From NCBI GenBank assembly GCA_027922465.2, contig BQMF02000021.1, forward strand, positions 992,001 through 1,056,000: a stretch of 64,000 bases of DNA. The letters run 5' to 3'. How positions within the stretch are numbered: position 1 is the stretch's first letter; the number at the start of each line of letters is the position of its first letter. This document shows, piece after piece, positions 36,001-44,777 of this stretch. The translations under genes and the position numbers were made by a program. The notes beneath the pieces were generated by a model. The model ran no database searches. It was not told the DNA's origin and saw nothing but the letters and a program-made list of their open reading frames with translations. Source of the DNA: Turritopsis dohrnii. Taxonomy: Eukaryota > Cnidaria > Hydrozoa > Anthoathecata > Oceaniidae.

Positions 36001-36899
36001 CCGATCATTTTTACTCTTGTGTTGTTCAAAACAACACTAAAGAATGGAGGCTCTGACTTTTTATGTGAGGGTTGAGAAGAAAAAACATTTTCATAATTTG
36101 AAGTATCTTCTTGGACGTTTAAAATGTTTGCAACATTTTGAGCTTCTTCATCGCTGTTTTCCCCGACTACTCTTCGAACTTTTTTGCCTCTACATACGAC
36201 TTTAAAATGACCAATGATTCCACAGTTATGACACGGTTTTCCTTGTGCAGGGCAGGTTTTTGAGTGTCCTGGAATGAAGCGATCTCCACAGCGGTAACAT
36301 TTTCGCCGATTGGAAGTGACTATTTGGTTCTGTGACTGTTTGACAATGTTTACACTTTCGACTCCAGCGATTTCCAAAGCTTGTTGTTTAGCTTGCTCGT
36401 AAATTTTTCCTACTTCCAGTAGTTTCTCGAGTGTAAGATGTTTGGTTTGTAATATCTTCTCTCGTAATTTGTTGTCATGACAAGAGAAAACGAACTGATC
36501 TCGTACCTCATCATCGGGATAATTATTATCACAAGTTTCACTGAGTGTTTTTAGACGAGTGATATAAGTCAAAGTGTTTTCGTGAGAGTTCTGTTTTGCA
36601 TTGTGAAATTGCCATCTTTCGTAGATGATATTTTTCTTTGGCATGAAATACTCATCGAGACGTTCACAAGCATCTTTGTACGTTGTCCCAACATCCGAGA
36701 GAGTGTTGAAAATATCCCTGACCTGCTTTCCACTAGCATGAAGTAGCACAGCACGTTTTTGACCATCATTTGTTATGCCAGAGGCTGTTAGAAAAAGTTC
36801 GACTTCTTCTCTGTAATTTTTCCACCTGCGATCGAGGTTTCCACCACTATCAACAGGAAATGCCTCCAGCATAGGTATGTTTTGTAGTAATTTTGCCAT
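33021..36899 (-). CDS. Gypsy gag-pol polyprotein
   Basis: A single 1292-residue ORF. Residues 1-200 are gag-like. A C2HC/CCHC knuckle lies at about 201-236 (CYRCG..CHNCGIIGHFKVVC), the aspartic protease IGDTGAS near 300, and the reverse transcriptase at about 470-640, with YFSKIDLRSAYCQI and NISDD in place of the usual Y-x-DD. RNase H follows, then an integrase with an HHCC zinc module (HLGHLG..CFAC) and a DDE core (STDFHG, KSDNGPPF, NAKCERF). There is no chromodomain. Oddities are in RNase H: the first catalytic Asp of the usual DAS is His (SHASDHG, codon 34647-34649), and about eleven residues normally found before TTERECLA are missing (near 34561-34590). The ORF is open, so the element may make protein, but RNase H activity is doubtful unless supplied in trans. 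Confidence 0.92.
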   Translation of the reverse strand: MAKLLQNIPMLEAFPVDSGGNLDRRWKNYREEVELFLTASGITNDGQKRAVLLHASGKQVRDIFNTLSDVGTTYKDACERLDEYFMPKKNIIYERWQFHNAKQNSHENTLTYITRLKTLSETCDNNYPDDEVRDQFVFSCHDNKLREKILQTKHLTLEKLLEVGKIYEQAKQQALEIAGVESVNIVKQSQNQIVTSNRRKCYRCGDRFIPGHSKTCPAQGKPCHNCGIIGHFKVVCRGKKVRRVVGENSDEEAQNVANILNVQEDTSNYENVFSSQPSHKKSEPPFFSVVLNNTRVKMIGDTGASCSCINKITFDRIQKSKPINLQKTKTLIRTFGNDKSIKPIGKISILLERKGRFFAETIYVMPNNPFQNILSKDACLSLGFIEIHDEVKPVKQVFIVDHRGINFSKKSENPDIKLKNLLEKYKEVFDGDGLLKDYEHKLHINESIPPVAQRLRRYPLSIRDIINSEIDNLIEKDFIEPVNQPSRWISNLVVSPNKKGKLRVCLDARAPNKAIQRTTYPIPTLESITDDLSGAKYFSKIDLRSAYCQILLDEKSRELTTFITEKGMYRYKRMIFGLTSASEDFQRIMEQSFTDLPGVKNISDDTIIYSNTIEEHIERLTALFERALSLGLRFNLEKCDFLKPQIAFFGVVVGRHGVSKDPSKIEALHKARSPKNVNELKSFLGLATFSSRFVPDFSTLTGPLRQLLKKNAHFKWLKIHERAFNELKEVLTKNLSLTFFDVNKPCTVISHASDHGLGAVLLQEERGIQKPVAFATTERECLALIFAVTKFHNYLFGRKFTAIVDHKSLESLISNVNKRSSARIERWNLTLQNYDFDIVHKPGRENIADCLSRMLVERETPTESDEYINFITNNALLTSMTLEEVRNASKEDILIQSVIEAVRTKDWSNPNTIPFRQFKHELSENDGILLKCNQIILPTSLHARAIEIAHLGHLGINKCKALLREKVYWPNINKDIQKIIGSCFACQAIMDSPQRHEPLKPSPMPIAPWSEISTDFHGPLPTGEKLFVIIDEYSRFPLIYIMKSTTADVVIDKLNDAFHLFGYPDQLKSDNGPPFDSLAFRDYLKSKGIYHRRITPEYPQANAKCERFMKVIGKTLKAAKIEGKSWKRELDRLLLSYRNSPHATTGFSPSLLFFNRDIKLGLPQFTKPVPYRFHRQAEQNDLEKQTKTKQYFDNRYNAAESNISVGDTVLMKQRKRNQLSPKYKPEKYQVTSKKGSMVHIQGQDGSTYARNTNALKKFTNDNPRQPPAVQMPRETLDLNQQKVYPLRNRTGS

Positions 36900-36918
36900 A
36901 GGTATTAAAATAAAATGT

Positions 36919-36935
36919 GTTTTTCCTCGTCGCCA
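36919..36935 (-). promoter_or_regulatory. Primer-binding site
   Basis: Minus strand TGGCGACGAGGAAAAAC starts two bases after the 5' LTR. It begins with TGG, the complement of a tRNA CCA end. The tRNA was not identified. Confidence 0.7.
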
Positions 36936-36937
36936 GA

Positions 36938-37059
36938 TATAACGTCTTACTTTTCTTGTTTTTAAATCTCTTCTGTATTTTTAAGAAAAACGTGTTTACA
37001 AGTCATATGTTAGGTAAAATGCAGAACGATCAGAACGCAGAACATGATATAACACTACA
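36938..37059 (-). repeat. 5' LTR of the Gypsy element
   Basis: 122 bases, nearly identical to the 3' LTR. It should hold the promoter, but I see no clear TATA box in it. Confidence 0.9.
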
Positions 37060-37064
37060 TAGAG

Positions 37065-39037
37065 GAAATATTTTCTCATTGCTTGTGGGTGCGGGTGGGG
37101 AATTCCTATATGGTTCACTACCGGGTCTCTCTCGTCAATTGGTTTGAATATCACAAACTTTTTCTTTTTCTTCTAGGTGAAGAGTTAGTTGGCATGTTAT
37201 TGATTGATTAAATTGATTATTTTTATTTTTATTTTTCTTAACGAATCCTCTTTAACTCTGGATTGTGCAAACTTTATCACAAGGAAAGTAACGCATGTCT
37301 CTGCTGACACAAAGGCATAAATATACTACAGAAAGAATGAGACACCCTTGAACTGCGTGGGTATATAGGTGCCTAATGTACCTGGTTCGAAGACGACTTT
37401 TTACCTGAGGGGTTTTTTCTCTGCCGGCTAATCGCCATACAGGAGATTAAGTGTAAATGATACGTTTGCAAGACGAAAGAAAGAATTCTTCTGTATTTGT
37501 TGTTTTTTGTTCTTGTTTCCCTGACTGTTGAAAAGAAGTGGAAAGAAAAGTCTGATATTTTACAATTTTGATTTCTGAAATTCAAAATGAAATGCTTATA
37601 AAATTAGACAAACGTAAAATACAAAAAGACGACCGGAGGGTCGAAAGATTTCGCTTATGTTTTGAAGAATGCGTCTCTATAAGTAACCATTCTGAATACA
37701 TACTCGAGGGTTCATGAGGTTGCAGAGCGAAATTAATGACTAAGCCGTCTCCATAATCCTATGTGTTTTCATACTTAACCCTGTTTTTGAGCTTAGATAC
37801 CTTATCGGTAAAGAAAAGTCGGCAAAAAGTGACTAAATTTTGTCCAAGTGACTAAATTTTTTGCCTACTTTTTATTTTTGCCGACTAGCATTTTTGCCGA
37901 CTTTTTTTACCGATTGGGACCTTCCCAATGTCATTTTGTGTTTTCAAAAAATCTGCTAGTGTAAATATAGCAATAAAAAAGTTTTATGGTGTAAACCAAA
38001 CTTAATTGATAAACACATAAATTGAAACAAAAGACGGTGATTCATTTTTATTTTAATCATCGTAATCGCCAGGTCTGAACCAGGCTTAATCATGAATTTT
38101 TTTTAAAAAAAACAACAAAAAAACCCCGATTTTATAAGAAAAATGTGAGCCAAAAGCGATAAGAAAAAATTTAAAACGAAAATCTATCCAAAATATGCAA
38201 ACAAAATAAACAAATCAAATAACAAACAAATAGTTTGTTAGACGGTTTGAAGTTAGAGTTAAAAATTAAAACTGCTTTCTACTAAAGCTTCTTCTTCACT
38301 GCCAGTTGATCTTCACTGCAGTTGATGTTCCTAGCATATCAACATCAAAAGCGAAACTAAATTTTACCTAATTGAAATTTCACAGTGATAGACCTTTTCG
38401 GAAAATACGTCAGAGCAGATCTTGCCTCGCTTTCAACCCAAATAATAGTGGCATTTGTGTTGTTTTTGAAAAGAAATGATACCCGAGAGGAAACCTTACA
38501 CGAACTTTTTTTATGATTCTGAAAAGGTCTATACTTCGAATCAAAAAAGTAACCGAAACCCTTTTTTTTATTTTTCCTTTAGGGAAAGATCCTTTTTTGT
38601 GAATATGTGGTAAATACACTTTATAGCTCACGAAATATACAAAAACATATTATGGCCATAACAGCAGGGAAACAAAGAAATAGAAACAAAAGAAGTTTAA
38701 GTTAGTAAGTGCGGTCCTAAAAAACTTTCGCCGTACATAGATAGATTAGATATATAGATAGAACGCCACCAAAACCAATATATTTCCTTAGCGAAATCTA
38801 AAAATAAATCACGCTTTTGAATACAAAGCAAGAGGAACATTATGTAACATTTTTAAAAAATAAGTTATAACTTGCCATAATTCATTAATAAAAAGACGAA
38901 TTTTTAAAAAATTGCATTTATCAAAATACGAAGCTTTTCGTGTCTAAGCACATCATCAGGTTTTATTGATTTTTGAAATTGTAAATTTAAACTTGTGTCA
39001 CATGATACTTTTTATTAAAAGTTCAAGATAGTGTTAA
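37065..39037. other. Gene-free, with a short palindromic element at 37803-37915
   Basis: No supported gene. ATCGGTAAAGAAAAGTCGGC near 37804 is complementary to GCCGACTTTTTTTACCGAT ending near 37915, a 110-bp near-palindromic MITE. A fragment related to the 29.4-kb repeat lies at about 38055-38080. Confidence 0.5.
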
Positions 39038-39571
39038 CTAAAGTCTATGTCAACCGATTTGGCAGTTCGAACATTTTTTTATGATTACTAAGTCAAAATA
39101 TATGATTTTAATATAATTTTTTTTTTTTTTTTTTTGCATCGTCAAGAGCACAAAAAGCACAATATTATAAACGACTTTTTTGGAAAAAATATCAAAATTT
39201 TAGCGTTAAAATTTGCGTTAGAAAAAAAGCAACTTTTTTTTAGTAAACCAAAAGCGTTATTCATTTGAAGAAACAACTTTTAAGTTTCCGTTCCAAACAT
39301 TATGAAACACACTGTACCATGAGGTGTCAATTCTCTAACCGCCTATTGTTAATCGACCAAATAATTATTAAACGCAGTCATAACAAATAATCTAACCCCC
39401 GGTATATGGCAAAATATCAGATATTTTTAGGGCTCCACCGGGTCCCATATTTGGGCTGAGAACTTCGGATAGAATAAAGATTTTAACTGAAACCAATGTG
39501 CTATATCGATATATACATCAATTAATGATAACCGCACATAATGTACCTTTCCAATTGCAGCGCAAAGTTAT

Positions 39572-39644
39572 CGGATCGAGTGGGACTCGAACCCACGACC
39601 TCTCGCTTGCCGGGCGATTGCTCTAACCACTAAGCTACCGACCC
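39572..39644 (-). tRNA. tRNA-Ala(GGC)-like head of SINE unit, copy 1
   Basis: Minus strand GGGTCGGTAGCTTAGTGGTT onward folds as a cloverleaf: seven-pair acceptor with a G3-U70 pair (the alanine identity element), four-pair D stem, and T arm GTGGG-TTCGAGT-CCCAC. The anticodon loop CCGGCAA gives anticodon GGC, but position 33 is C instead of U and pair 27-43 is A-G, so it is probably not a working tRNA. It lies in a SINE array. Confidence 0.6.
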
Positions 39645-39952
39645 CTTGCGATCACACTAGTTCGTAGCAGACGAGGGGAGCGGAACCGCTCAATTGAACC
39701 TGAATGCCTACGAATCAGTGGAATCTCATTGGATAGATGCTCAGAGGTGATTCAAGTTCCAACCAACTCGTTAACTTTGATGCAACTAGGAAGGTGTAGT
39801 ACATTGGGGAGAGGCATTCGCCCAACAGAGCCCCGGTTTCGGACATAGTCCATCTTCAGTCAGTTAACTGAAACCAATGTGCTATATCGATATATACATC
39901 AATTAATGATAACCGCACATAATGTACCTTTCCAATTGCAGCGCAAAGTTAT

Positions 39953-40025
39953 CGGATCGAGTGGGACTCGAACCCACGACCTCTCGCTTGCCGGGCGATT
40001 GCTCTAACCACTAAGCTACCGACCC
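39953..40025 (-). tRNA. tRNA-Ala(GGC)-like head of SINE unit, copy 2
   Basis: Same sequence as copy 1, 381 bases further on. Confidence 0.6.
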
Positions 40026-40333
40026 CTTGCGATCACACTAGTTCGTAGCAGACGAGGGGAGCGGAACCGCTCAATTGAACCTGAATGCCTACGAATCAGT
40101 GGAATCTCATTGGATAGATGCTCAGAGGTGATTCAAGTTCCAACCAACTCGTTAACTTTGATGCAACTAGGAAGGTGTAGTACATTGGGGAGAGGCATTC
40201 GCCCAACAGAGCCCCGGTTTCGGACATAGTCCATCTTCAGTCAGTTAACTGAAACCAATGTGCTATATCGATATATACATCAATTAATGATAACCGCACA
40301 TAATGTACCTTTCCAATTGCAGCGCAAAGTTAT

Positions 40334-40406
40334 CGGATCGAGTGGGACTCGAACCCACGACCTCTCGCTTGCCGGGCGATTGCTCTAACCACTAAGCTAC
40401 CGACCC
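40334..40406 (-). tRNA. tRNA-Ala(GGC)-like head of SINE unit, copy 3
   Basis: Same sequence as copy 1, 762 bases further on. Confidence 0.6.
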
Positions 40407-40714
40407 CTTGCGATCACACTAGTTCGTAGCAGACGAGGGGAGCGGAACCGCTCAATTGAACCTGAATGCCTACGAATCAGTGGAATCTCATTGGATAGAT
40501 GCTCAGAGGTGATTCAAGTTCCAACCAACTCGTTAACTTTGATGCAACTAGGAAGGTGTAGTACATTGGGGAGAGGCATTCGCCCAACAGAGCCCCGGTT
40601 TCGGACATAGTCCATCTTCAGTCAGTTAACTGAAACCAATGTGCTATATCGATATATACATCAATTAATGATAACCGCACATAATGTACCTTTCCAATTG
40701 CAGCGCAAAGTTAT

Positions 40715-40787
40715 CGGATCGAGTGGGACTCGAACCCACGACCTCTCGCTTGCCGGGCGATTGCTCTAACCACTAAGCTACCGACCC
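40715..40787 (-). tRNA. tRNA-Ala(GGC)-like head of SINE unit, copy 4
   Basis: Same sequence as copy 1. It is the 5'-most head of the multimer on the minus strand, 57 bases from the array edge. Confidence 0.6.
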
Positions 40788-41791
40788 CTTGCGATCACAC
40801 TAGTTCGTAGCAGACGAGGGGAGCGGAACCGCTCAATTGAACCTGAATAAAGATTTTGTTATAAAACTTTGTACACTTCTTTGTGAAAGGTTGATCTCGC
40901 TCCTGTGTAAGTTTCAACGCTTTTGGTGTATTAGAAAAAAGTTGCTTTTTTTCTAACGCAAATTTTAACGCTAAAATTTAAATATTTTTTCCCAAAAAAG
41001 CCGTTTATAATATTGCGCTTTTTGTGCTCTTGACGATGCAAAAAAATTATTTCAAAGTCATTTATTTTGACTTAGTAATCATAAAAAATGTTCGAACTGC
41101 CAAATCGGTTGACATAGACTTTAGCAAGCGGCTTTAGTCAACTGACTGTCGGAAGAGGGTTTTGTCGTCGTTGGCTATGATTTTTAAAGTTATTTCATTT
41201 TATTTCATTTACTACTTAATTGCAAGGAATACCGCGTAAGTCATATGAATTTCTTTTTGGTAGTGACAGCACAGAAACAGTCACGTGACCCTTTGAACTA
41301 ACCTTTTTGTTTCGATACGTCTTCCCTTTCTCATTAGTTCATCGATTGAAAATCAAAAATAAAAATATCAAACATCCATTTCTTAATATCTTGACTATTT
41401 CATAGTAGACCTGTCCCGAATTTTTGCTTAAACACTGAAATGTGGCCGAGTTTTATATCATAACCACTTTTTTATGCGATTGATTGTTCTGCTGATTTCA
41501 TTACTTTTTAATTTAATAACAATCTCAATCATTCCTAATTCTTATTCCAATAATTAGAAATACACACGCTTTTTTTATAAGAATGGTGTTTTTTAGTTTC
41601 ATGATGAATATTCTTAACATTTTCATCCTAATATATTCTTAAAGCTTGTTTTCCACCAGTGAGATATGTGCTCATCGCGTAATTTTTTACGCGATAGTTC
41701 AGTGAGATAGTTGGTGGAAATTAATTACGCGATAACGTTTTACATTCCATCTCACAATTTTTGTGAGATAGGAGCTGCGAAAAAAATTGAA

Positions 41792-41829
41792 CAATTACGT
41801 CAGGCCGCGAAGCGTCCGCAATGTAATTG
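41792..41829. other. GCGAAGC mini-hairpin in the 3' end of the minus DIRS element
   Basis: The outer stem CAATTAC/GTAATTG encloses GGCCGCGAAGCGTCC. The core heptamer GCGAAGC is at 41807-41813. This heptamer is known from oligonucleotide work as an unusually stable DNA hairpin with a GAA loop. Confidence 0.7.
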
Positions 41830-41995
41830 CGATTTTATGAATAAAATCGAAGTATGATATAACAATGCGTTCTCTCAACCGTTGTGCTCCGGATCTCAAA
41901 GAAAAGCCAATTTTCGATCGCACGTCTTATCCTGAAAACCCAAAAGTTTTTTCGTTTGAAAGGCAAGAAGTATCGATGAAGCTCATTCGATATAT

Positions 41996-43140
41996 TCAAT
42001 AAGTAAGTAAGTAAGTGAGTAAGTGAGTAACTTATAATTTATTTGGCATTAACATAAGTAAGAAAATTACATGCAAATTTAAAGGCCAGGAGACCACCAC
42101 AATAGTAAAAACTAATCAGAGGTGGTGGCCACCTTTACAACAAAAAGAAAAGCAGAATGATAAACAAATAAAAGAATTCTTAATAGAGAAAATAAAACAC
42201 AAATGCTACAAAATTAAAGTGACAAATGCCTAATTGACGAAGGAAAAATTTCAGACAGCAATGTATTGATCTAATAGGTGAGACTTAACGAGTAACTTTA
42301 AGCTTTTAGCTGACATTTCAATGAGGTTTCTGTGAGGATGCAAACATTTAATATAATTCCACTGAGTGATCGACTGGTTACAAAGGGAATGAAAACCATA
42401 TGCTACAGTACTCACCCTCGGTTTCTTAAGGAGACCCAAACTCCGCTTACGAGTAGGATATCCATGATCAATCTCATCAAAACTTTAAGAATCACAAAGG
42501 TCAGACGGTAGCCTAGAATTTACATGTTGGTGAATGAAGAGAACATCGAGTAATTTAACGAGATCAAAGATGGTAAGAATTTGAAGTTTGTTGAAAATGG
42601 GGGCTGAAGGAGAACGAGGAGGAGAAAAAGAGATAAGCCTAATGGCACACTTTTGAAGAAGGAAGGCACGACGGGAGTTAAGATTATTGGTTTGAGCCCA
42701 GAGTTGGCACCCATAACTCAAATGAGAGCCAAAAATAGCATGATATACACCGAGAAGAATGCTTGGTGGAACGTAGTGACGAATTTTTGATAATGCACCA
42801 TTGGCTCTCCTAAGTTTGCCACAAACATTTGAAATGTGCTGGTTCCAATTTAGATGCTCATCAATCAGAACACCCAAATATTTCAAACAGGAGCTTTGTT
42901 GAAGTTTACGCCCGTTCAAGAGAATATTCAAATTCCCAGAGGTCTTGAATCTGCTTCTAAAAACAATATATTCTGTTTTCGCATCATTGGGCAATTTTGT
43001 TGGCATTAAGCCAGATATTCAAACAAGTAAGATCGAAAGTGATAGTTGTGCTAAGAGACTCCAATGATCTGCCGAATTGAATTAGATTTGTATCATCAGC
43101 AAAATGTGTAACTTCCGAGAATCTAAGGCAGGAATGCAGA
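41996..43140 (-). mobile_element. 5'-truncated non-LTR retrotransposon (CR1/L2/Jockey-like)
   Basis: Reading down from 43140: RT segment FADDTNL, then SKTEY-type region (DAKTEYIVF), LKYLGVLIDEHLNWNQHI, SHLSYGCQLW and the ORF2 C-terminus ending at 42251. A 3' UTR follows and then a (GTAA/GTGA)n tail at 42000-42035, typical of CR1/L2-like elements that end in short microsatellites. Frame changes near 43007 and 42480 show it is dead. Confidence 0.8.
42251..43135 (-). pseudogene. C-terminal part of non-LTR reverse transcriptase, frameshifted
   Basis: The RT catalytic F-A-D-D is in a different frame from the downstream 173-residue segment (42485-43006), and the last 62 residues (42251-42439) are in a third frame. 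Only the end of the RT palm, thumb and tail remains. No endonuclease is present. Confidence 0.78.
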
Positions 43141-43263
43141 TAGACAAGCCGATTTGCTCAGCAAATATTAAAACGGGACATATGAACCTTTGATAAGCAC
43201 AGCTGTAACTATACTACCATGGTTATCAGAGGATTGGGGAATAGAAAATAAAAGTATAATTTG

Positions 43264-43968
43264 CTAGAAGAATAGTATCTTTCTGTACAGAAACGCGTGA
43301 GTATTCATCGTTTCAACTTCCAGTCTGAGCTGTCGCTTGTGTGTCTGGATTCCCAGTCTGCCTTGTAGTTCATGGCACTTGGGAGGTACTTGGCTGTAAT
43401 TGTGATTGAATTCTGGAAAAGATATGACCAAATTTCTTTTGCAATTCTGGTCTTTTCCTGACTTTTTGTACCCCCCATTTTCAGAAGATAAGATATTGCT
43501 GTTGTATTGTCTATCTGGAAATGTATTGACCTTATGCCCTTCAGTCTCTTTGTGAAAGTCAACAGAGCATACTTCACTGCCAAAAGTTCCAGAACATTTA
43601 TATGAAGCTTGATTTCCTGATGATCCCAAAGTCCTCCTGTTGGTACTCTCTGAGCATAAGCCCCACCCCTCTTTGGAGGCATCTGTTTGAATCAAAATTT
43701 GGGATCTTTCCTGAATTATCTTTCTCCCATTTGAGTTTCTCCCTTTAAGTTTTCTGCCCACCACAGGAGTTCCTTGCGGGCTTTCCAGTCCAGGGTTATT
43801 TGCTGTTGATAATCTGGGTTTTTCTTCAAGGCCTGTACTTGATTTGCCTGCAAGTACCGATACTGCAATTGTGCTGGAAGAACTGCTTGTATCGTTGAGC
43901 ACAGTCTCCCTATCAGCTTTGTTAGGTCTAGCATTGTTACAGTGGGGTTTTTGTACATCTCTGAGCAT
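43264..43968 (-). pseudogene. RNase H portion of the minus DIRS pol
   Basis: The segment 43682-43305 has the DIRS RNase H landmarks INVLELLAVKYAL, IHFQIDNTTAISYLLKMGG and KYLPSAMNYKADWESR. It is in a different frame from the RT above it, so pol is interrupted near 43700. The ORF that continues in the other frame (43968-43264) is not the functional frame. Confidence 0.7.
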
Positions 43969-44777
43969 TCTTTTATGATCTGAGCAGTTTTTTCTGGAGT
44001 AAGTGATAGGGTGAGAATCTTTAAGTTCACCACCAATCCCAAGAACTCTATTTCCTGTGTTGGGTCGAAAATAGACTTTTTCTGGTTGATCACAAACCCT
44101 AGTTGCTCTTGCAAGAAAATTACTGTGTCCCTACTCATTAGTAACCCTTTTATGGTTCGATGCATTAAGAGCATGTCGTCCAAGTAAATGATCATCTGAA
44201 TATTTATTTTCCTCAATAAAGCGACAGGTACTTTCAGAAGCTTTGTGAAAATTCTGGGGGCTGGTCCTACGCCAAAACACAGGCAAATGAACTCGTAAAG
44301 GCTGCCTGAGAAATAAAACCTGACATATTTCCTTGAATGCTTCCCTAGAGCTACACAAAAATAAGCATCCTTCATGTTTAGTTTGCACACATAATCGTTT
44401 TTCTGCAGAACGTTCTTCAAATGAGTTAAATTCTCCATTTTGAAGTGTTCGTAAAGTAGAAAAGAATTCAGTTGTTTCAAATTGATCACTGGCCTGTTCC
44501 CCCCACCCTTTTTGCCTACTATGAACAGGTTGCTTATAAACTGGTCGACACATGGAGAGACTTTTTGTATTGCTCCCTTCTCCAGCATATCCTGGATCTC
44601 TTTCTCGACAAGGTTCATTTGTGAAATTGAAAATTTTACTGGGTGAGGTATTTTCGTTTGTAATGGTACTGAAGTGAAAGGGACCTCTAGACCCTGAACT
44701 GTGAACAAAATGTCTGGGTCGTTGGTTAATTTTTCCCACTCTTTCAGAAAATATTTTAACCTTCCTGCCAGAGGCAC
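43716..44777 (-). CDS. DIRS reverse transcriptase, minus element
   Basis: The 353-residue ORF carries the RT core: MLEKGAIQKV, NLFIVGKKGGGNRPVINLKQ, CLCFGVGPAPRIFTKLLK and the catalytic YLDD (IIYLDDMLL). The motif A Asp of the usual KLDLKDAY is Asn (KLNMKDAY, near 44370), which should abolish polymerase activity. The matching plus-strand element keeps the Asp. Related only moderately to the plus element, so two DIRS families are present. Confidence 0.85.
   Translation of the reverse strand: MPLAGRLKYFLKEWEKLTNDPDILFTVQGLEVPFTSVPLQTKIPHPVKFSISQMNLVEKEIQDMLEKGAIQKVSPCVDQFISNLFIVGKKGGGNRPVINLKQLNSFLLYEHFKMENLTHLKNVLQKNDYVCKLNMKDAYFCVALGKHSRKYVRFYFSGSLYEFICLCFGVGPAPRIFTKLLKVPVALLRKINIQMIIYLDDMLLMHRTIKGLLMSRDTVIFLQEQLGFVINQKKSIFDPTQEIEFLGLVVNLKILTLSLTPEKTAQIIKECSEMYKNPTVTMLDLTKLIGRLCSTIQAVLPAQLQYRYLQANQVQALKKNPDYQQQITLDWKARKELLWWAENLKGETQMGER

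Larger units (their letters stand above)
32885..37059 (-). mobile_element. Complete Ty3/Gypsy LTR retrotransposon
   Basis: Two nearly identical LTRs (32885-33007 and 36938-37059) flank one gag-pol ORF. TAGAG occurs directly outside both ends (32880-32884 and 37060-37064), a 5-bp target duplication. The LTRs differ by about one substitution and one indel, so insertion was recent. At 4.18 kb it is compact. Confidence 0.93.
39485..40844 (-). repeat. Tandem multimer of a tRNA-derived SINE, 381-bp unit
   Basis: The period is exactly 381 bases (tRNA heads at 39572, 39953, 40334, 40715), about 3.6 units, which look identical by eye. On the minus strand each unit starts with a GC-rich leader, then a tRNA-like head with A and B boxes, then a 230-bp body. 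The array lies between 13-bp direct repeats GAATAAAGATTTT (39472-39484 and 40845-40857), as expected for a target duplication made by a LINE-type integration. Confidence 0.85.
39038..41124. mobile_element. Inverted-repeat element hosting a SINE multimer
   Basis: The left end CTAAAGTCTATGTCAACCGA and the right end TCGGTTGACATAGACTTTAG are inverted. The arms pair over about 230 bases with small indels (GTTCGAACATTTTTTATGAT, TGCATCGTCAAGAGCACAAA, AACGCAAATTTTAACGC). No target duplication is evident and no transposase is present. The interior has been filled by a tandem tRNA-derived array. Confidence 0.78.

Noticed and set aside
39485..40844. A true tRNA gene cluster
   Set aside because: Four identical heads at exactly 381-base spacing with a shared body and 13-bp flanking repeats fit a SINE multimer. 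C33 and a stem mismatch also argue against working tRNAs.
39038..41124. Target duplication of the inverted-repeat element around the SINE array
   Set aside because: The flanks TGTTAA and CAAGCG do not match; no duplication can be claimed.
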